This document shows positions 1 through 8,751 of a stretch of 64,000 nucleotides of DNA, in pieces. Made by a program: the position numbers and the translations under genes. Origin of the DNA: Clostridia bacterium (GTDB lineage Bacteria; Bacillota; Clostridia; Oscillospirales; Acutalibacteraceae); contig JAFQBE010000013.1 in the NCBI GenBank assembly GCA_017416765.1, positions 62,001 to 126,000 of the forward strand, given 5' to 3'. Within the stretch, counting starts at the first letter, position 1. Every line of letters begins with the position of its first letter. Below the pieces are notes generated by a model, which was not told the DNA's origin, ran no database searches, and saw only the letters and a program-made list of their open reading frames with translations.

Positions 1-367
1 CAAGCCCGAATTTTTTGAAAGCGCCTTCCGCGTGCCAAAGCTGAACAATAACCGTTTCTTTGCGGAAATTGAGGTAACCCAGCGGCATAAAATTATCGTT
101 CATAAAAACATAGCCGCTCGTAGCAAGAAGATACGCTTTTTTTGTAAAGAACAAAGCCGCTTTTAAAAGTGAAGAAAAATCCGCATGGGAAATGAAATTA
201 AATTCATACTTGTCCTTTTTTTCAAGCTCTGTTTTTATTTCGCCGAGGCTGTCATTAAACGAAGCATTGTGCGGTGAAAGCAGAGTAACCCTGTTCTCCT
301 TTACGGAAAACAGGGCACTTGAAATATTAAAGAATAAAGCGAAAAGTCTGTAAAAAAGCTCTTTCAT
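1..367 (-). CDS. TagB/TagF-like CDP-glycerol (or CDP-ribitol) polyol-phosphate transferase, N-terminal part
   Basis: The gene starts with ATG at 367 and runs off the left edge, so only about 122 N-terminal residues are present. The readable peptide ends with an LNFRKETVIVQLWHAEGAFK segment, typical of the N-terminal half of teichoic acid polyol-phosphate transferases (TagB/TagF/TarL family), where a Q-x-W-H motif precedes the catalytic domain. Such enzymes transfer glycerol- or ribitol-phosphate units from a CDP donor to the growing polymer on the inner face of the membrane. The start codon shares one base with the tarJ stop (TAATG), so the two are translationally coupled. With TarI and TarJ making CDP-ribitol upstream, a TarL/TarK-like ribitol-phosphate polymerase is the best guess; a glycerol-phosphate enzyme remains possible. 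Confidence 0.75.
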   Translation of the reverse strand, partial: MKELFYRLFALFFNISSALFSVKENRVTLLSPHNASFNDSLGEIKTELEKKDKYEFNFISHADFSSLLKAALFFTKKAYLLATSGYVFMNDNFMPLGYLNFRKETVIVQLWHAEGAFKKFGL

Positions 368-1392
368 TACTTCGCCCAATCAACAACAGTTTTGCCGAAG
401 CTGCGGTGTATATCCTTATCGAATGCACCATGAATATCCTGTATCGTTTCAACCTTTATGACATCGCCTACAAGGTTATCAAGGTAGGATACCAGCTTGG
501 GATATTTTTCGTAAAGCTCAACCGTTTGAACAAAATCCTCTCTGCCGCTGCGAGATGAGCCGTAAAGGCGCAAGCCCTTTTCGAGCACCATGCGGGTGTT
601 GATATCAACAAAGTTTTCGCTGACACCCATGAGCGACATTGTACCCTCCGGATTGATAAGGTCAATCATCTGATTTATTGCGCTGCGCGAACCTGCACCG
701 CCAACACATTCAAAGCCGTGGTCAACCGCCACGCCTTCGGGCACATGGTCAACATGGTAGGTTGCTTTTGCAAAAGAAAAATAGGAAAGCTTTTCTTCCA
801 CCGTACCGAAAATATAAAGCTCGGTTTCAGGATAGAGATAATGGAAAATAAGTGCAGTGATATAACCTACATTGCCGTCACCCCAGATGCCGATTTTTTT
901 GCGGCGGCTGTGAGCAATTTTATCAAAGCGTCGGATAGCATGAACGCTGACGCTGACAAGCTCTGAAAAAGAAGCAACATTCATATTCATTTTTGCAGGC
1001 AGCTTCACAACTCTGTCAGGTGTTGCGGTGATAATATCCTGCAGGAAGCCGTCGTTGCCGCTTGAACGGAAATAGCTTGAACGAAGGTAATTTTCTGCAA
1101 TGACCTCATCAGTTTCGGTGGGAACGGTGGGAATAGGCACAACAAAATCGCCTACATTGAATGTTCCTGTAGGGTCATAAATTACCTGCGCAACACATTC
1201 GTGTACAAGTGCCATAGGAAGCTTTGCTTTAAGGGCAGCCTGTGAACGCATACCCTGGTAATAGCGCTGGTCCGCCTTGCAGATTGACAGCTTGTAGGGG
1301 CGCATTACAACCTCACCTGCGGCAAGGTCAACCTCTTTATAGGTAACGTCAATCATTCGCGGGGCAACCAGCTGATAGACTGCGTTAATCAT
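367..1392 (-). CDS. tarJ: Ribulose-5-phosphate reductase (TarJ-like, zinc alcohol dehydrogenase family)
   Basis: A 341-residue medium-chain dehydrogenase, the usual length of TarJ. The N-terminal half has the KLSICKADQRYY segment with the catalytic-zinc cysteine, followed by LVHE, as in this MDR branch. A nucleotide-binding fold follows around residue 165 (IGIWGDGNVGYI). TarJ reduces D-ribulose 5-phosphate to ribitol 5-phosphate with NADPH, feeding TarI, which activates it to CDP-ribitol for wall teichoic acid. Its start overlaps the stop of the upstream cytidylyltransferase by four bases (ATGA), and its stop overlaps the next start. The pairing with a TarI-like gene is what separates it from general sorbitol or alcohol dehydrogenases. 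Confidence 0.85.
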   Translation of the reverse strand: MINAVYQLVAPRMIDVTYKEVDLAAGEVVMRPYKLSICKADQRYYQGMRSQAALKAKLPMALVHECVAQVIYDPTGTFNVGDFVVPIPTVPTETDEVIAENYLRSSYFRSSGNDGFLQDIITATPDRVVKLPAKMNMNVASFSELVSVSVHAIRRFDKIAHSRRKKIGIWGDGNVGYITALIFHYLYPETELYIFGTVEEKLSYFSFAKATYHVDHVPEGVAVDHGFECVGGAGSRSAINQMIDLINPEGTMSLMGVSENFVDINTRMVLEKGLRLYGSSRSGREDFVQTVELYEKYPKLVSYLDNLVGDVIKVETIQDIHGAFDKDIHRSFGKTVVDWAK

Positions 1393-2099
1393 TTCTGTTC
1401 CTCTCCTATCAGGGACTGTGCAACCTTCATATCGAAGGGATATGTGATTTTAATGTTGAAAACCTCACCCTTGAGGACGTGCACATGCTCACCTTTAAGC
1501 ACATACATTTTACAGGCATCGGTAAGAATATTCTTTTCTTCTTCTGTCAGAGATTCAAAAATTTCTTTAAGGCGCTTTGCCTTGAAGGACTGCGGAGTCT
1601 GACCCTGATACATATGGTCGCGCACGGGAATTGATGAAATAACCTTACCGTCAACGCTTTCAACAATTGTATCTGCCGCGGGAATCATAGTATCACATGC
1701 GCCGTATTTTGCAGCACAGTCAATATTTTCGTCAATAATTCTGTGTGTTACAAAAGGACGGACAGAATCGTGTGTTACAACAATTGTATCGTCATCAAGT
1801 CCGTAGTTATTTTCAATATAGGCAATGGCATTCATAATTGTATCGTTGCGGGATTCACCGCCGTCGATTACAACCACTCTGTCTGTTTTGCCGAAATTCT
1901 TTTCTACAAGGTTCTTTGCGTGTTCAACCCATGATTTATGGGTGGGCACAATTATCTTTTCAATTCTGGGGTTTACAAAAAACTTTTCAACAGTGTGCAT
2001 GAGTATCGGCTTTGAGCCGAGCTTCATAAACTGCTTGGGCATATCTGTGTTGCCCATTCTGCTGCCCTTGCCGCCTGCAAGAACTACACCGAAAACCAT
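1389..2099 (-). CDS. tarI: Ribitol-5-phosphate cytidylyltransferase (TarI-like, IspD family)
   Basis: A 236-residue nucleotidyltransferase of the IspD/TarI family. The N-terminal signature VVLAGGKGSRMGNTDMPKQF binds CTP, and VTHDSVRPFV is the second family motif. TarI makes CDP-ribitol from ribitol 5-phosphate and CTP. IspD (2-C-methyl-erythritol 4-phosphate cytidylyltransferase) has the same fold and length, so sequence alone is ambiguous; the 4-base overlap with a TarJ-like reductase and the surrounding teichoic acid transport genes favour TarI. A promiscuous role in isoprenoid synthesis cannot be excluded. Confidence 0.82.
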   Translation of the reverse strand: MVFGVVLAGGKGSRMGNTDMPKQFMKLGSKPILMHTVEKFFVNPRIEKIIVPTHKSWVEHAKNLVEKNFGKTDRVVVIDGGESRNDTIMNAIAYIENNYGLDDDTIVVTHDSVRPFVTHRIIDENIDCAAKYGACDTMIPAADTIVESVDGKVISSIPVRDHMYQGQTPQSFKAKRLKEIFESLTEEEKNILTDACKMYVLKGEHVHVLKGEVFNIKITYPFDMKVAQSLIGEEQK

Positions 2100-2122
2100 A
2101 ATATCAGCCCTCTTTAAAAATT

Positions 2123-2866
2123 TTATTTTGATTTGACCTTTTTATCATAAATATCGCAGACCTCGTCCGCCGTACCTGCGGCGATAATTTCGCCGTGGTC
2201 AAGCAGAATTGCCTTTGTGCAAAGGCGGCGCACCTGCGCTGTGTTGTGCGAAACGAAAAGCACGGTAACACCCTTGTCGAACATGGACTTGATTTTTGCT
2301 TCGCTTTTAATTTTGAATTTCGCATCGCCTACAGAAAGAACCTCGTCAAGTATAAGCACCTGCGGTTCAACAGCCGTAGCAATAGAAAAGCCGAGCCTTG
2401 CACGCATACCCGAGGAATAATTCTTTACGGGTACATCAATAAAATCGCCAAGTTCGGAAAAAGCAACTATTTCATCGTAGCGTTCCTGAATATACTTTCT
2501 GGAGTAACCCATGGTTGCACCGTAAAGGTATATATTTTCAGAGCCCGAATAGTTCATATCAAAGCCCGCACCGAGTTCCAGAAGCGGCGCAATAACGCCG
2601 TTCACCTCAACCGAACCCTTTGTGGGCTTGAGTACACCGGCAATAACTTTAAGCATGGTGCTTTTGCCTGCACCGTTAAAGCCGAGTATACCTATTCTTT
2701 CGCCCTGCTTGACTTCAAATGATATATTCTTCAGCGCCCAGAACTCCGTAAAGCGAAGCTCACGCTTAACCATTTTAATAAGGTATTCTTTTATATTATC
2801 AACTTTTTCTTTATTAAGGTTGAACATGACGCTGACATTTTCAACCTTGACTGCCGTTTTAGCCAA
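2123..2866 (-). CDS. tagH: Teichoic acid / polysaccharide ABC transporter ATPase (TagH/Wzt-like)
   Basis: A 247-residue ABC ATPase. It has Walker A GFNGAGKST (about residues 63-71), the ABC signature YSSGMRARLGF and Walker B VLILDEVLSVGD, in the arrangement of the RfbE/Wzt/TagH branch, which also carries the LLELGAGFD motif seen here. It powers export of the lipid-linked teichoic acid or similar polymer across the membrane with the adjacent TagG-like permease. It lacks the long C-terminal extracellular domain of Bacillus TagH and the carbohydrate-binding domain of long Wzt proteins, so it is the minimal form. It lies 11 bases after the permease gene and upstream of tarI. Confidence 0.87.
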   Translation of the reverse strand: MAKTAVKVENVSVMFNLNKEKVDNIKEYLIKMVKRELRFTEFWALKNISFEVKQGERIGILGFNGAGKSTMLKVIAGVLKPTKGSVEVNGVIAPLLELGAGFDMNYSGSENIYLYGATMGYSRKYIQERYDEIVAFSELGDFIDVPVKNYSSGMRARLGFSIATAVEPQVLILDEVLSVGDAKFKIKSEAKIKSMFDKGVTVLFVSHNTAQVRRLCTKAILLDHGEIIAAGTADEVCDIYDKKVKSK

Positions 2867-2877
2867 ACGCCGTCACC

Positions 2878-3714
2878 TCATATATGAAGAATAAACTTGT
2901 CCTGCTTTTTGTAGAACACAAGCGAGCCTATACCAAGCATTGCAAGGCTGAAAACACTTGCGTAGAAGAAGTGGTTCCAATTCCACATTTCACCGAAAAG
3001 AACGCATGAACGGAACATTGAAACTATTGAATAAAGGGGATTTGCCATAAGACCCATCTGAACAAACTTGTTTGCGCCCAATGCATCGACCTTGTAGAAA
3101 ATAGGCGTTGCGTAGAAAATAAGCATACAGAAAACTTCGTAAAGGTATTCTATATCCTTAAAGAAAACATTTAGCGTGGAAAGAATCAGACCAATGCCCG
3201 TGCAAAGCACAAGCAAAATAATTATCGGCACGAATGAAAGCAGAATATACGGAGTAATGCGTATTGCAACATCCGTAAATATCATGTAGTACGCCATCAT
3301 TACAACAAGAACTGAAAGCGAAATTGCAAAGGTTACAAAGTTTGAAAGCACATTTGCAATGGGGTAAATGTACTTTGGCACATAAACCTTTTTTATAACG
3401 CTTGCGCTGTTGCGGATTGAGCGCATTGCACGCTTTGTGGACTGCGTGAAAAATTCATAAAGCAGTCTGCCGCAAAGCAGGTAAATCGGGTAACAGACTA
3501 TGCCTTCGTTGCTTTTGCCGAAGATACCGCCGAAAACAAGCACAAGCACAAGCGTTGTAAGAAGCGGCTGCAAAAATGTCCAGAATATACCCAGCACCGA
3601 ATTGCGGTATTGCAGCTTTACATTTTTACGCACTATTTCAACCAGCAGAAAACGGTATTTCCACAGGTTCTGAAGATAGGCAGATATTTTAATTTTTTTG
3701 CTTGCAGTATTCAT
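2878..3714 (-). CDS. tagG: ABC-2 type permease for teichoic acid / polysaccharide export (TagG/Wzm-like)
   Basis: A 278-residue integral membrane protein with about six predicted hydrophobic segments. Its N-terminal region includes VRKNVKLQYRNSVLGIFWTF, typical of Wzm/TagG ABC-2 permeases, where an amphipathic interface helix precedes the first membrane span. A cluster such as YATPIFYKVDALG before the last spans is also characteristic. It forms the channel of the exporter with the ATPase encoded just downstream. The gene sits between a glycosyltransferase and the ATPase in one minus-strand operon, consistent with assembly of a surface glycopolymer on the inner membrane face before export. Confidence 0.87.
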   Translation of the reverse strand: MNTASKKIKISAYLQNLWKYRFLLVEIVRKNVKLQYRNSVLGIFWTFLQPLLTTLVLVLVFGGIFGKSNEGIVCYPIYLLCGRLLYEFFTQSTKRAMRSIRNSASVIKKVYVPKYIYPIANVLSNFVTFAISLSVLVVMMAYYMIFTDVAIRITPYILLSFVPIIILLVLCTGIGLILSTLNVFFKDIEYLYEVFCMLIFYATPIFYKVDALGANKFVQMGLMANPLYSIVSMFRSCVLFGEMWNWNHFFYASVFSLAMLGIGSLVFYKKQDKFILHI

Positions 3715-3726
3715 GCAGCAATTCTC

Positions 3727-4500
3727 CTATTTCCCAAGCCATTTAGTAAAAAACTTAATCATTGACGAAATCTGAACAAGCATGAGCTTGAAATTCTTTT
3801 TGCTTTCTCTGCCCCATACATGGTAGATTGTTGCATCGGGGTAGAAAATAAGCTTTGCGCGCTGTCTTACAGTGCGCGAAATATCACAATCCTCAAAATA
3901 CATGAAGTAGCGTTCATCAAAGCCGCCGATTTCCCTAAATAAATCAGTACGGAACATCATAAAGCAGCCTGTTGCGTTTTCGATTTCGCAGGGCTTTGAT
4001 AAATCCTCATCAAGCATTGCGTATTCGCGCAGGGCAGCACTCGGGGAGGATTCGTCGCGCATACGGCTTGCAACAAGATACTTTATTTTAGGCGTGCGCT
4101 TGCCGAGAATTTGGCTTCTGCCGTCAGGGAAGCAGATTTTGGGCGACAGCAGACCGATTTCGGGATGCTCGTCCATATAAGCTGCCATTTTTGTGATAAC
4201 ATCATCACTTATGCTGATATCGGGGTTGATAACACAGTGATATTTTGAATCAAGCGCAGGTATAACAATATTATGTCCGCTGCCAAAGCCATTGTTCGTG
4301 CCTGGTTCGATAACTTCAACCTGAGGATAATTCTTTTTTATATGTTCAACCGTACCGTCTGTTGAAAGGTTGTCAACCACGGTAAGCTTGAACGGCACAC
4401 CTTTGGTATGCTCAAGCAGGGTTGACAGCGTTTCATCTATGCTGCTCATGTTGTTATGCGTAACAATGCAGCCTGTTACTGAACTGTTAATGAATACCAT
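3727..4500 (-). CDS. Family 2 glycosyltransferase (rhamnosyltransferase-like)
   Basis: A GT2 enzyme of about 257 residues. It shows the NNMSSIDETLSTLLEH and VVDNLSTDGT segments near the N terminus, an NPDISISDD stretch in place of the DxD nucleotide-sugar site, and a C-terminal FMYFEDCDISRTVR motif, all typical of WbbL/rhamnosyltransferase-type GT2 proteins. It probably adds a sugar to the lipid-linked carrier of the neighbouring exporter. I place the start at the ATG at 4500; a TTG at 4515 is in frame, and the AAAGGA before the ATG is unusually close, so the exact start is unsure. The acceptor and sugar cannot be read from sequence. Confidence 0.78.
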   Translation of the reverse strand: MVFINSSVTGCIVTHNNMSSIDETLSTLLEHTKGVPFKLTVVDNLSTDGTVEHIKKNYPQVEVIEPGTNNGFGSGHNIVIPALDSKYHCVINPDISISDDVITKMAAYMDEHPEIGLLSPKICFPDGRSQILGKRTPKIKYLVASRMRDESSPSAALREYAMLDEDLSKPCEIENATGCFMMFRTDLFREIGGFDERYFMYFEDCDISRTVRQRAKLIFYPDATIYHVWGRESKKNFKLMLVQISSMIKFFTKWLGK

Positions 4501-4536
4501 TCCTTTCGACCGCAAAAGCGGCAGCCAAAGCCGATA

Positions 4537-5229
4537 TTACGGCTTATAAGTCAGTATATCTTTAGTTATGTCAATTCGCCATTTTATTTTCTGAAGGGCA
4601 GAGGTTCTGCCGCCGGTCATGCTGCCTTCGTTGCGCCGCCAGAGAATCAGCGGTTCGGCAATAAATTCGACTTTTCCGCTTTTTTCGCAGACAAGACCCA
4701 GCCATTGGTCATGCATGGGTATATCCTTGGGAAAGGGCAAAGCAGCTTCAAAGCCTTCGCGCGTTACCGCCATGCACGCACCGGTATAGCAGTTTTTAAG
4801 TATATTGTGAAAAATGCCTTTTTTCGCATTTCTTGTATCAAAAAGCCTTTCACCCGTTTTTACAAGGTTTTCATCGGTAAGGTACGCATCGTGCAGAACA
4901 CAGCAGGCACCGCTTTCAATCGCCGCCATACAGCGTTCAACCTTGCCGGGCAGCCATACATCGTCCTGGTCGCACAGAAAAGCGACATCACCTGTGCATT
5001 GAGTAAACAAAAATTCTTTGTTTGCATCAACACCCTTTCGCGGACCGATAACATATTTCACCCTTGAATCAGTTAAAAACGGTTCCAGCGCCTGACGCGT
5101 TTTACCGTCAGGACTGTCATCGGATATAATCAGTTCACCGTCAGCAGGAAGCTGACAAAGAACCGACTCAACCTGGGCAGCTATATATTTTTCGCCGCAG
5201 TAAGCGGCAAGCAAAACCGATATTTTCAT
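4537..5229 (-). CDS. Family 2 glycosyltransferase
   Basis: A 230-residue GT2 enzyme opening with MKISVLLAAYCGEKYIAAQ, the classic first beta-strand of the GT-A fold. A LIISDDSPDGKT segment follows, then CDQDDVW, the DxD-containing metal and nucleotide-sugar motif, and HDQWLG, the region that holds the catalytic base in this family. It is the first gene of the surface-polymer operon as visible here, 21 bases upstream of the next glycosyltransferase. It likely transfers a hexose or rhamnose in the cytoplasm. It is short for the family but looks complete. The sugar specificity is unknown. Confidence 0.8.
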   Translation of the reverse strand: MKISVLLAAYCGEKYIAAQVESVLCQLPADGELIISDDSPDGKTRQALEPFLTDSRVKYVIGPRKGVDANKEFLFTQCTGDVAFLCDQDDVWLPGKVERCMAAIESGACCVLHDAYLTDENLVKTGERLFDTRNAKKGIFHNILKNCYTGACMAVTREGFEAALPFPKDIPMHDQWLGLVCEKSGKVEFIAEPLILWRRNEGSMTGGRTSALQKIKWRIDITKDILTYKP

Positions 5230-5344
5230 GCCGCAGCCTTTCCTGAAAGCGCAAACAGGCGCAAATACACAAATACTGAATGTAGTCTAACATATAAATA
5301 TTAACAGATTATTAATAAAAAGGAACAAGCAAAACTGTTTGCGC

Positions 5345-5588
5345 CAAGAGAAAATGGGGGGCTGACATTTTCTTTGACCCGAAGGAATACATTTCAAAAA
5401 GTTGACAAATTATGTTGAGAAAAAATAGTCGGATTGGTGTTTTCTTTACCCCGAAAACAGTCAAAGCCGTTTGTGGCAAGAGAAAATGGGTGGGCTGACA
5501 TTTTCTTTGATCCGAAGGAATACATTTCAAAAAGTTGACAGTTTATGCTGAGAAAAAATAGTCAGATTGGTGTTTTCTTTACCCCGAA
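5345..5588. repeat. Imperfect tandem direct repeat, two units of 111 and 112 bp
   Basis: Unit 1 is 5345-5455 and unit 2 is 5477-5588, separated by 21 bases. They differ at only a handful of positions. Each contains a short inverted repeat, AGAAAATG ... CATTTTCT, and ends with TTTCTTTACCCCGAA. The similarity extends weakly a few bases to the left (GTTTG before each unit). The repeat lies just beyond the terminator of the 5S genes and upstream of the glycosyltransferase operon, in a 460-base stretch without genes. I see no coding potential in it. Its origin is unknown. Confidence 0.8.
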
Positions 5589-5650
5589 GGTGTGCATAGG
5601 CACATCGAGAGGGTAAAAAAACATCAAGATGGCTGTTTTTTCCGCAACAT

Positions 5651-5677
5651 AAAAAAATAACCACCCTATTGGGTGGC
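5651..5677 (-). terminator. Rho-independent terminator of the 5S rRNA pair
   Basis: On the minus strand the stem CCACCC-AATA-GGGTGG is followed by TTATTTTTTT. It begins about 14 bases after the end of the second 5S gene, so it fits as the transcript end of the tandem 5S unit. Confidence 0.85.
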
Positions 5678-5690
5678 TACTTCTAATAGT

Positions 5691-5806
<116 letters not shown>

Positions 5807-5812
5807 TATTGT

Positions 5813-5928
<116 letters not shown>

Positions 5929-5961
5929 TTGTCTGCAAGTTCTCTCGCAGAACGCTTTGCT

Positions 5962-5990
5962 ATAATATCACCTTGAAACACATTTGTCAA
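5962..5990 (-). promoter_or_regulatory. Strong sigma-A promoter for the tandem 5S genes
   Basis: On the minus strand a perfect -35 TTGACA (5985-5990) and a -10 TATTAT (5962-5967) are separated by exactly 17 bases. It lies between the glycerate kinase stop and the first 5S gene. Its near-consensus form fits a stable-RNA promoter. Confidence 0.8.
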
Positions 5991-5998
5991 GCATTTTT

Positions 5999-7105
5999 TT
6001 AAAATTTTTTCAAAAACTGTAAAACTTCGCCTTTTACCGTATTGTAAAGCATATTTTCACACATAGGTAAAACCGTTTCAAAGGGCAGATGCTGCGGATT
6101 GGTTTCAAAAATGCGGCATACACCGTCAGCCTTTTCAAGCAGGCTCATTCCGCAAAGCACTGCAACAGGCACATTGCCCGCCCTGCTTATAATTTCACCC
6201 GGCACTTTGCCCATAAGGCTCTGGCTGTCAAACCTGCCCTCGCCCGTAATTATCAGGTCAGCTTGCTGTTTCCTTTCATCAAAGCCGCAAATATCAAGTA
6301 CAGTTTTTGCACCGCTCTGAAGCTTTGCACCGAGAAACGCTTTGAGTCCGTAGCCCATTCCGCCTGCTGCACCTGCACCGGGCAGATTCGCAAAATCCGC
6401 ACCGAGGCTTTTTATTACGGCTTTTTCAAGGTTTCGCAAGGCATTATCCAGAAAAACAACCTTTTCCTTGTCTGCACCCTTCTGCGGCGCATAAATAAAA
6501 GCTGCACCGTTTTCGCCGTAAAGCGGATTTTCAACATCACACAGAACGGTAATCTCGCATTCTGCAAGGCGCGAATCCATACCGCCCAAATCTATGGCGG
6601 CGACTTCACTCATGCCCTTGCCGTTGGGTTCAACTATATTGCCGCTTTTACCGGTAAAGCGTGCGCCGAGAGCCATGGCAAGCCCTATACCGCCATCGTT
6701 TGTGGCACTGCCGCCGATGCCTAAAATTATTTTCCTGCACCCTGCATCAAGCGCCGAAAGAATCAGCTCACCCGAGCCGAAGCTTGTTGCCAGCACGGGA
6801 TTATTTTTGCTTCCGACAAGCGGCAGACCGCTTGCCTGTGCCGTTTCAATTACGGCAGTATCGTCCATAACTGCATATTCTGCTATAACTCTTTTGAAAT
6901 CAGGTGCCGTTACTTCGGTTTTTCTGATTTTTGCATCGCAGGAAAAAACAAAGCTGTCAACCGTACCCTCGCCACCGTCCGCAACGGGAATACAGTCAAC
7001 AGTACTTTCCGGTATTTCACTTTGAATAACGGCTTTAATCGCCGTACAGACCTGCAACGCTGAAAGTGAGCCCTTGAATGAATCGGGCGCTAACAGAATC
7101 CTCAC
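5999..7105 (-). CDS. glxK: Glycerate kinase (GarK/GlxK family)
   Basis: A 368-residue protein opening with MRILLAPDSFKGSLSA, the signature of the bacterial glycerate 2-kinase family. Other family segments are CIPVADGGEGT, LGIGGSATNDGGIG and PGAGAAGGMGYGL. It phosphorylates D-glycerate to 2-phosphoglycerate (or 3-phosphoglycerate in some members) with ATP, feeding lower glycolysis. The length is within the usual 370-380 range. Its start overlaps by four bases the stop of a small Cys-rich protein. The 5S rRNA promoter follows immediately after its stop codon on the same strand. Confidence 0.92.
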   Translation of the reverse strand: MRILLAPDSFKGSLSALQVCTAIKAVIQSEIPESTVDCIPVADGGEGTVDSFVFSCDAKIRKTEVTAPDFKRVIAEYAVMDDTAVIETAQASGLPLVGSKNNPVLATSFGSGELILSALDAGCRKIILGIGGSATNDGGIGLAMALGARFTGKSGNIVEPNGKGMSEVAAIDLGGMDSRLAECEITVLCDVENPLYGENGAAFIYAPQKGADKEKVVFLDNALRNLEKAVIKSLGADFANLPGAGAAGGMGYGLKAFLGAKLQSGAKTVLDICGFDERKQQADLIITGEGRFDSQSLMGKVPGEIISRAGNVPVAVLCGMSLLEKADGVCRIFETNPQHLPFETVLPMCENMLYNTVKGEVLQFLKKF

Positions 7106-7320
7106 AGCTCAAAATCCTCCGCAGAAAATTCCGACATGGTAACCGGGCGTACCGGAACACGGTTGAGCGGGTCATATTCAAACCTGCGGCAGGATGAATC
7201 CTTATACATAATACCTTTTTTTATGCAAAGTACGCTATCCCCGTCAGGCGAATGTCTGCCGTGGATACAGTTTGCGCATATTTTGTCAATAGAGGCGGTG
7301 TTAAACAATTTCTTTTTCAT
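7102..7320 (-). CDS. Small Cys-containing protein of unknown function
   Basis: A 72-residue protein from the ATG at 7320, which has a GGAGG ribosome site eight bases upstream; an in-frame ATG at 7335 lies before that site and is less likely. Four cysteines are arranged as CxxC near residues 14-17, then one Cys after about 15 residues and one after a further 11 or so, a spacing that could bind a metal ion. I do not recognise a named family. It overlaps the glycerate kinase start by four bases, so the two are co-translated, but this does not reveal a function. Confidence 0.65.
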   Translation of the reverse strand: MKKKLFNTASIDKICANCIHGRHSPDGDSVLCIKKGIMYKDSSCRRFEYDPLNRVPVRPVTMSEFSAEDFEL

Positions 7321-7344
7321 ATCAAATTCCTCCATTGTTCTATA

Positions 7345-8385
7345 TTAACACATTTTTTTGCTTCTATCAAGGTCTATAACAAAAACTGCGCAAAGGCACA
7401 TCAATGCCGCCGTAGCAGGCACGGAATACGAAAAGCCGTTTGCGGTTACGGCAGCAACATTTGAAAAAACATCCGTTTCAACAGGAAACACTTTCAGCAG
7501 TACCGAACATATCACCGCCGCAAGTGCGGCATGCAATGCACGAAAGGCAAAAAACACGCTCAGCTTTGCTCCTGTTTTACGCACACTTTCCATAACCTGA
7601 CAGCAAACGCACAGTCCGCCCCAGCCGAGTGCGGCGGCAATTGTACATAGGTTACTGCCCTTTGCAAGCTCTCGGCAGCCACCCGTAACTTCAAACAGAC
7701 ATTCAAAAGCGGTAAGTATTTCTTTTTTTGCTCCCGAATTTTCAACAACCGCATATATACAGGCAAAAAGCACCGTCCATGCACAGATTTTTATAATGGA
7801 AGCTGCTGCCTTTTCTGTTGCTTCAACAAGCGCCTGAATATCGCTTATATTGCTTATCGGCTTTGCTTTATCTGCAATGGGCTTTTCTGCCGTAAATCCG
7901 AGCATTATACCTATAAGCAAGGAAGCTGCCATACAGGAAGCAAACAGAATAACGCCCGCTTTAATGCTCGACAGCATAACCGACCCCACCGCGGTAATAA
8001 CAAAAGCGGGGCCCGCATTGACACAAAAGCAGGTTATACGCTGTGCCTGCTCGGTATTTATTTCACCGCGTGCGTAAAGCTGCGCGGCAGTTGTACAGCC
8101 GACTGGATAGCCGCCTATCAGCCCGAAAAGCACCGCAGGTGCCGCCGCAGACGGCAATCTGAAAACATGGCGCATTACGGGCGACAAAAAACGCATAGCT
8201 GACTTGCACGACGGCGACACAGCCGCAAATGCACTAACTGCAAGAAAAGGAAACAGCGACGGAATAATTACACCCGCGCAGGTTTCAAGCCCCTTTGCCG
8301 CACCGCACACAGCCTGCCGCGCAAACACAAGAAGCATTGACGCACAAAGCACCGCAACGCCTGCAACCGCCGCATTTTTCACCAT
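7345..8385 (-). CDS. ylbJ: Sporulation integral membrane protein YlbJ
   Basis: A protein of about 346 residues with around eight hydrophobic segments and the nucleoside-recognition (Gate) type segments GLIGGYPVGCTTAAQLY and CFCVNAGPAFVITAVGS. These mark the YlbJ family, a mother-cell sporulation membrane protein needed for spore cortex formation in Bacillus; its transported substrate is not firmly known. I choose the ATG at 8385 because GAGGG lies seven bases before it; a GTG at 8412 is also in frame. It is divergent from the sporulation pair yqfC-yqfD, and the short gap between them probably holds sporulation promoters that I could not define. Confidence 0.85.
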   Translation of the reverse strand: MVKNAAVAGVAVLCASMLLVFARQAVCGAAKGLETCAGVIIPSLFPFLAVSAFAAVSPSCKSAMRFLSPVMRHVFRLPSAAAPAVLFGLIGGYPVGCTTAAQLYARGEINTEQAQRITCFCVNAGPAFVITAVGSVMLSSIKAGVILFASCMAASLLIGIMLGFTAEKPIADKAKPISNISDIQALVEATEKAAASIIKICAWTVLFACIYAVVENSGAKKEILTAFECLFEVTGGCRELAKGSNLCTIAAALGWGGLCVCCQVMESVRKTGAKLSVFFAFRALHAALAAVICSVLLKVFPVETDVFSNVAAVTANGFSYSVPATAALMCLCAVFVIDLDRSKKMC

Positions 8386-8466
8386 AGCTTTTCCCTCAAT
8401 CATTCCGAACACCCCGTAACATTTTTATTATGCAGTCAGCGTATATATTCATGGGAGTGATTAAAT

Positions 8467-8739
8467 ATGGAGATAGATAAAAAGCTGAAAAGTATAATAC
8501 TCAATGAGCTTGATATACCGCCGCTTGCTTCAAAAAGCTGTGCGCACATTGAGCTTTTTGCCAATACCGCCGCCAGCATAGAGGGCTGCCGCGGAATAGT
8601 TGAATACGGCGAAGATAAAATAGTAATGAACCTCGGCAGCGTGTGCGCAAAATTCTGCGGAAGTGACCTGATTATACGCTCGTTCGACGGTGAAGCCGCC
8701 GTATTGTGCGGCACATTTCACACAATAGAATTCTGCTGA
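8467..8739 (+). CDS. yqfC: Sporulation protein YqfC (YabP/YqfC family)
   Basis: A 90-residue protein of the YabP/YqfC family, recognisable from IEGCRGIVEYGEDKIVMNLG and the terminal segment FDGEAAVLCGTFHTIEF. It is a small sporulation protein, sigma-E controlled in Bacillus and required for normal spore formation; its molecular role is unclear. GGGAG upstream of the ATG serves as ribosome site. It is followed 12 bases later by yqfD, the conserved gene order in endospore formers, which strengthens both calls. Confidence 0.88.
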   Translation: MEIDKKLKSIILNELDIPPLASKSCAHIELFANTAASIEGCRGIVEYGEDKIVMNLGSVCAKFCGSDLIIRSFDGEAAVLCGTFHTIEFC

Positions 8740-8751
8740 CGGGGGTATCAC

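Noticed and set aside
5345-5588. Part of a 16S or 23S rRNA gene next to the 5S pair
   Set aside because: I see no conserved rRNA segments in the repeat; it is AT-rich and duplicated, and the terminator separates it from the 5S genes.
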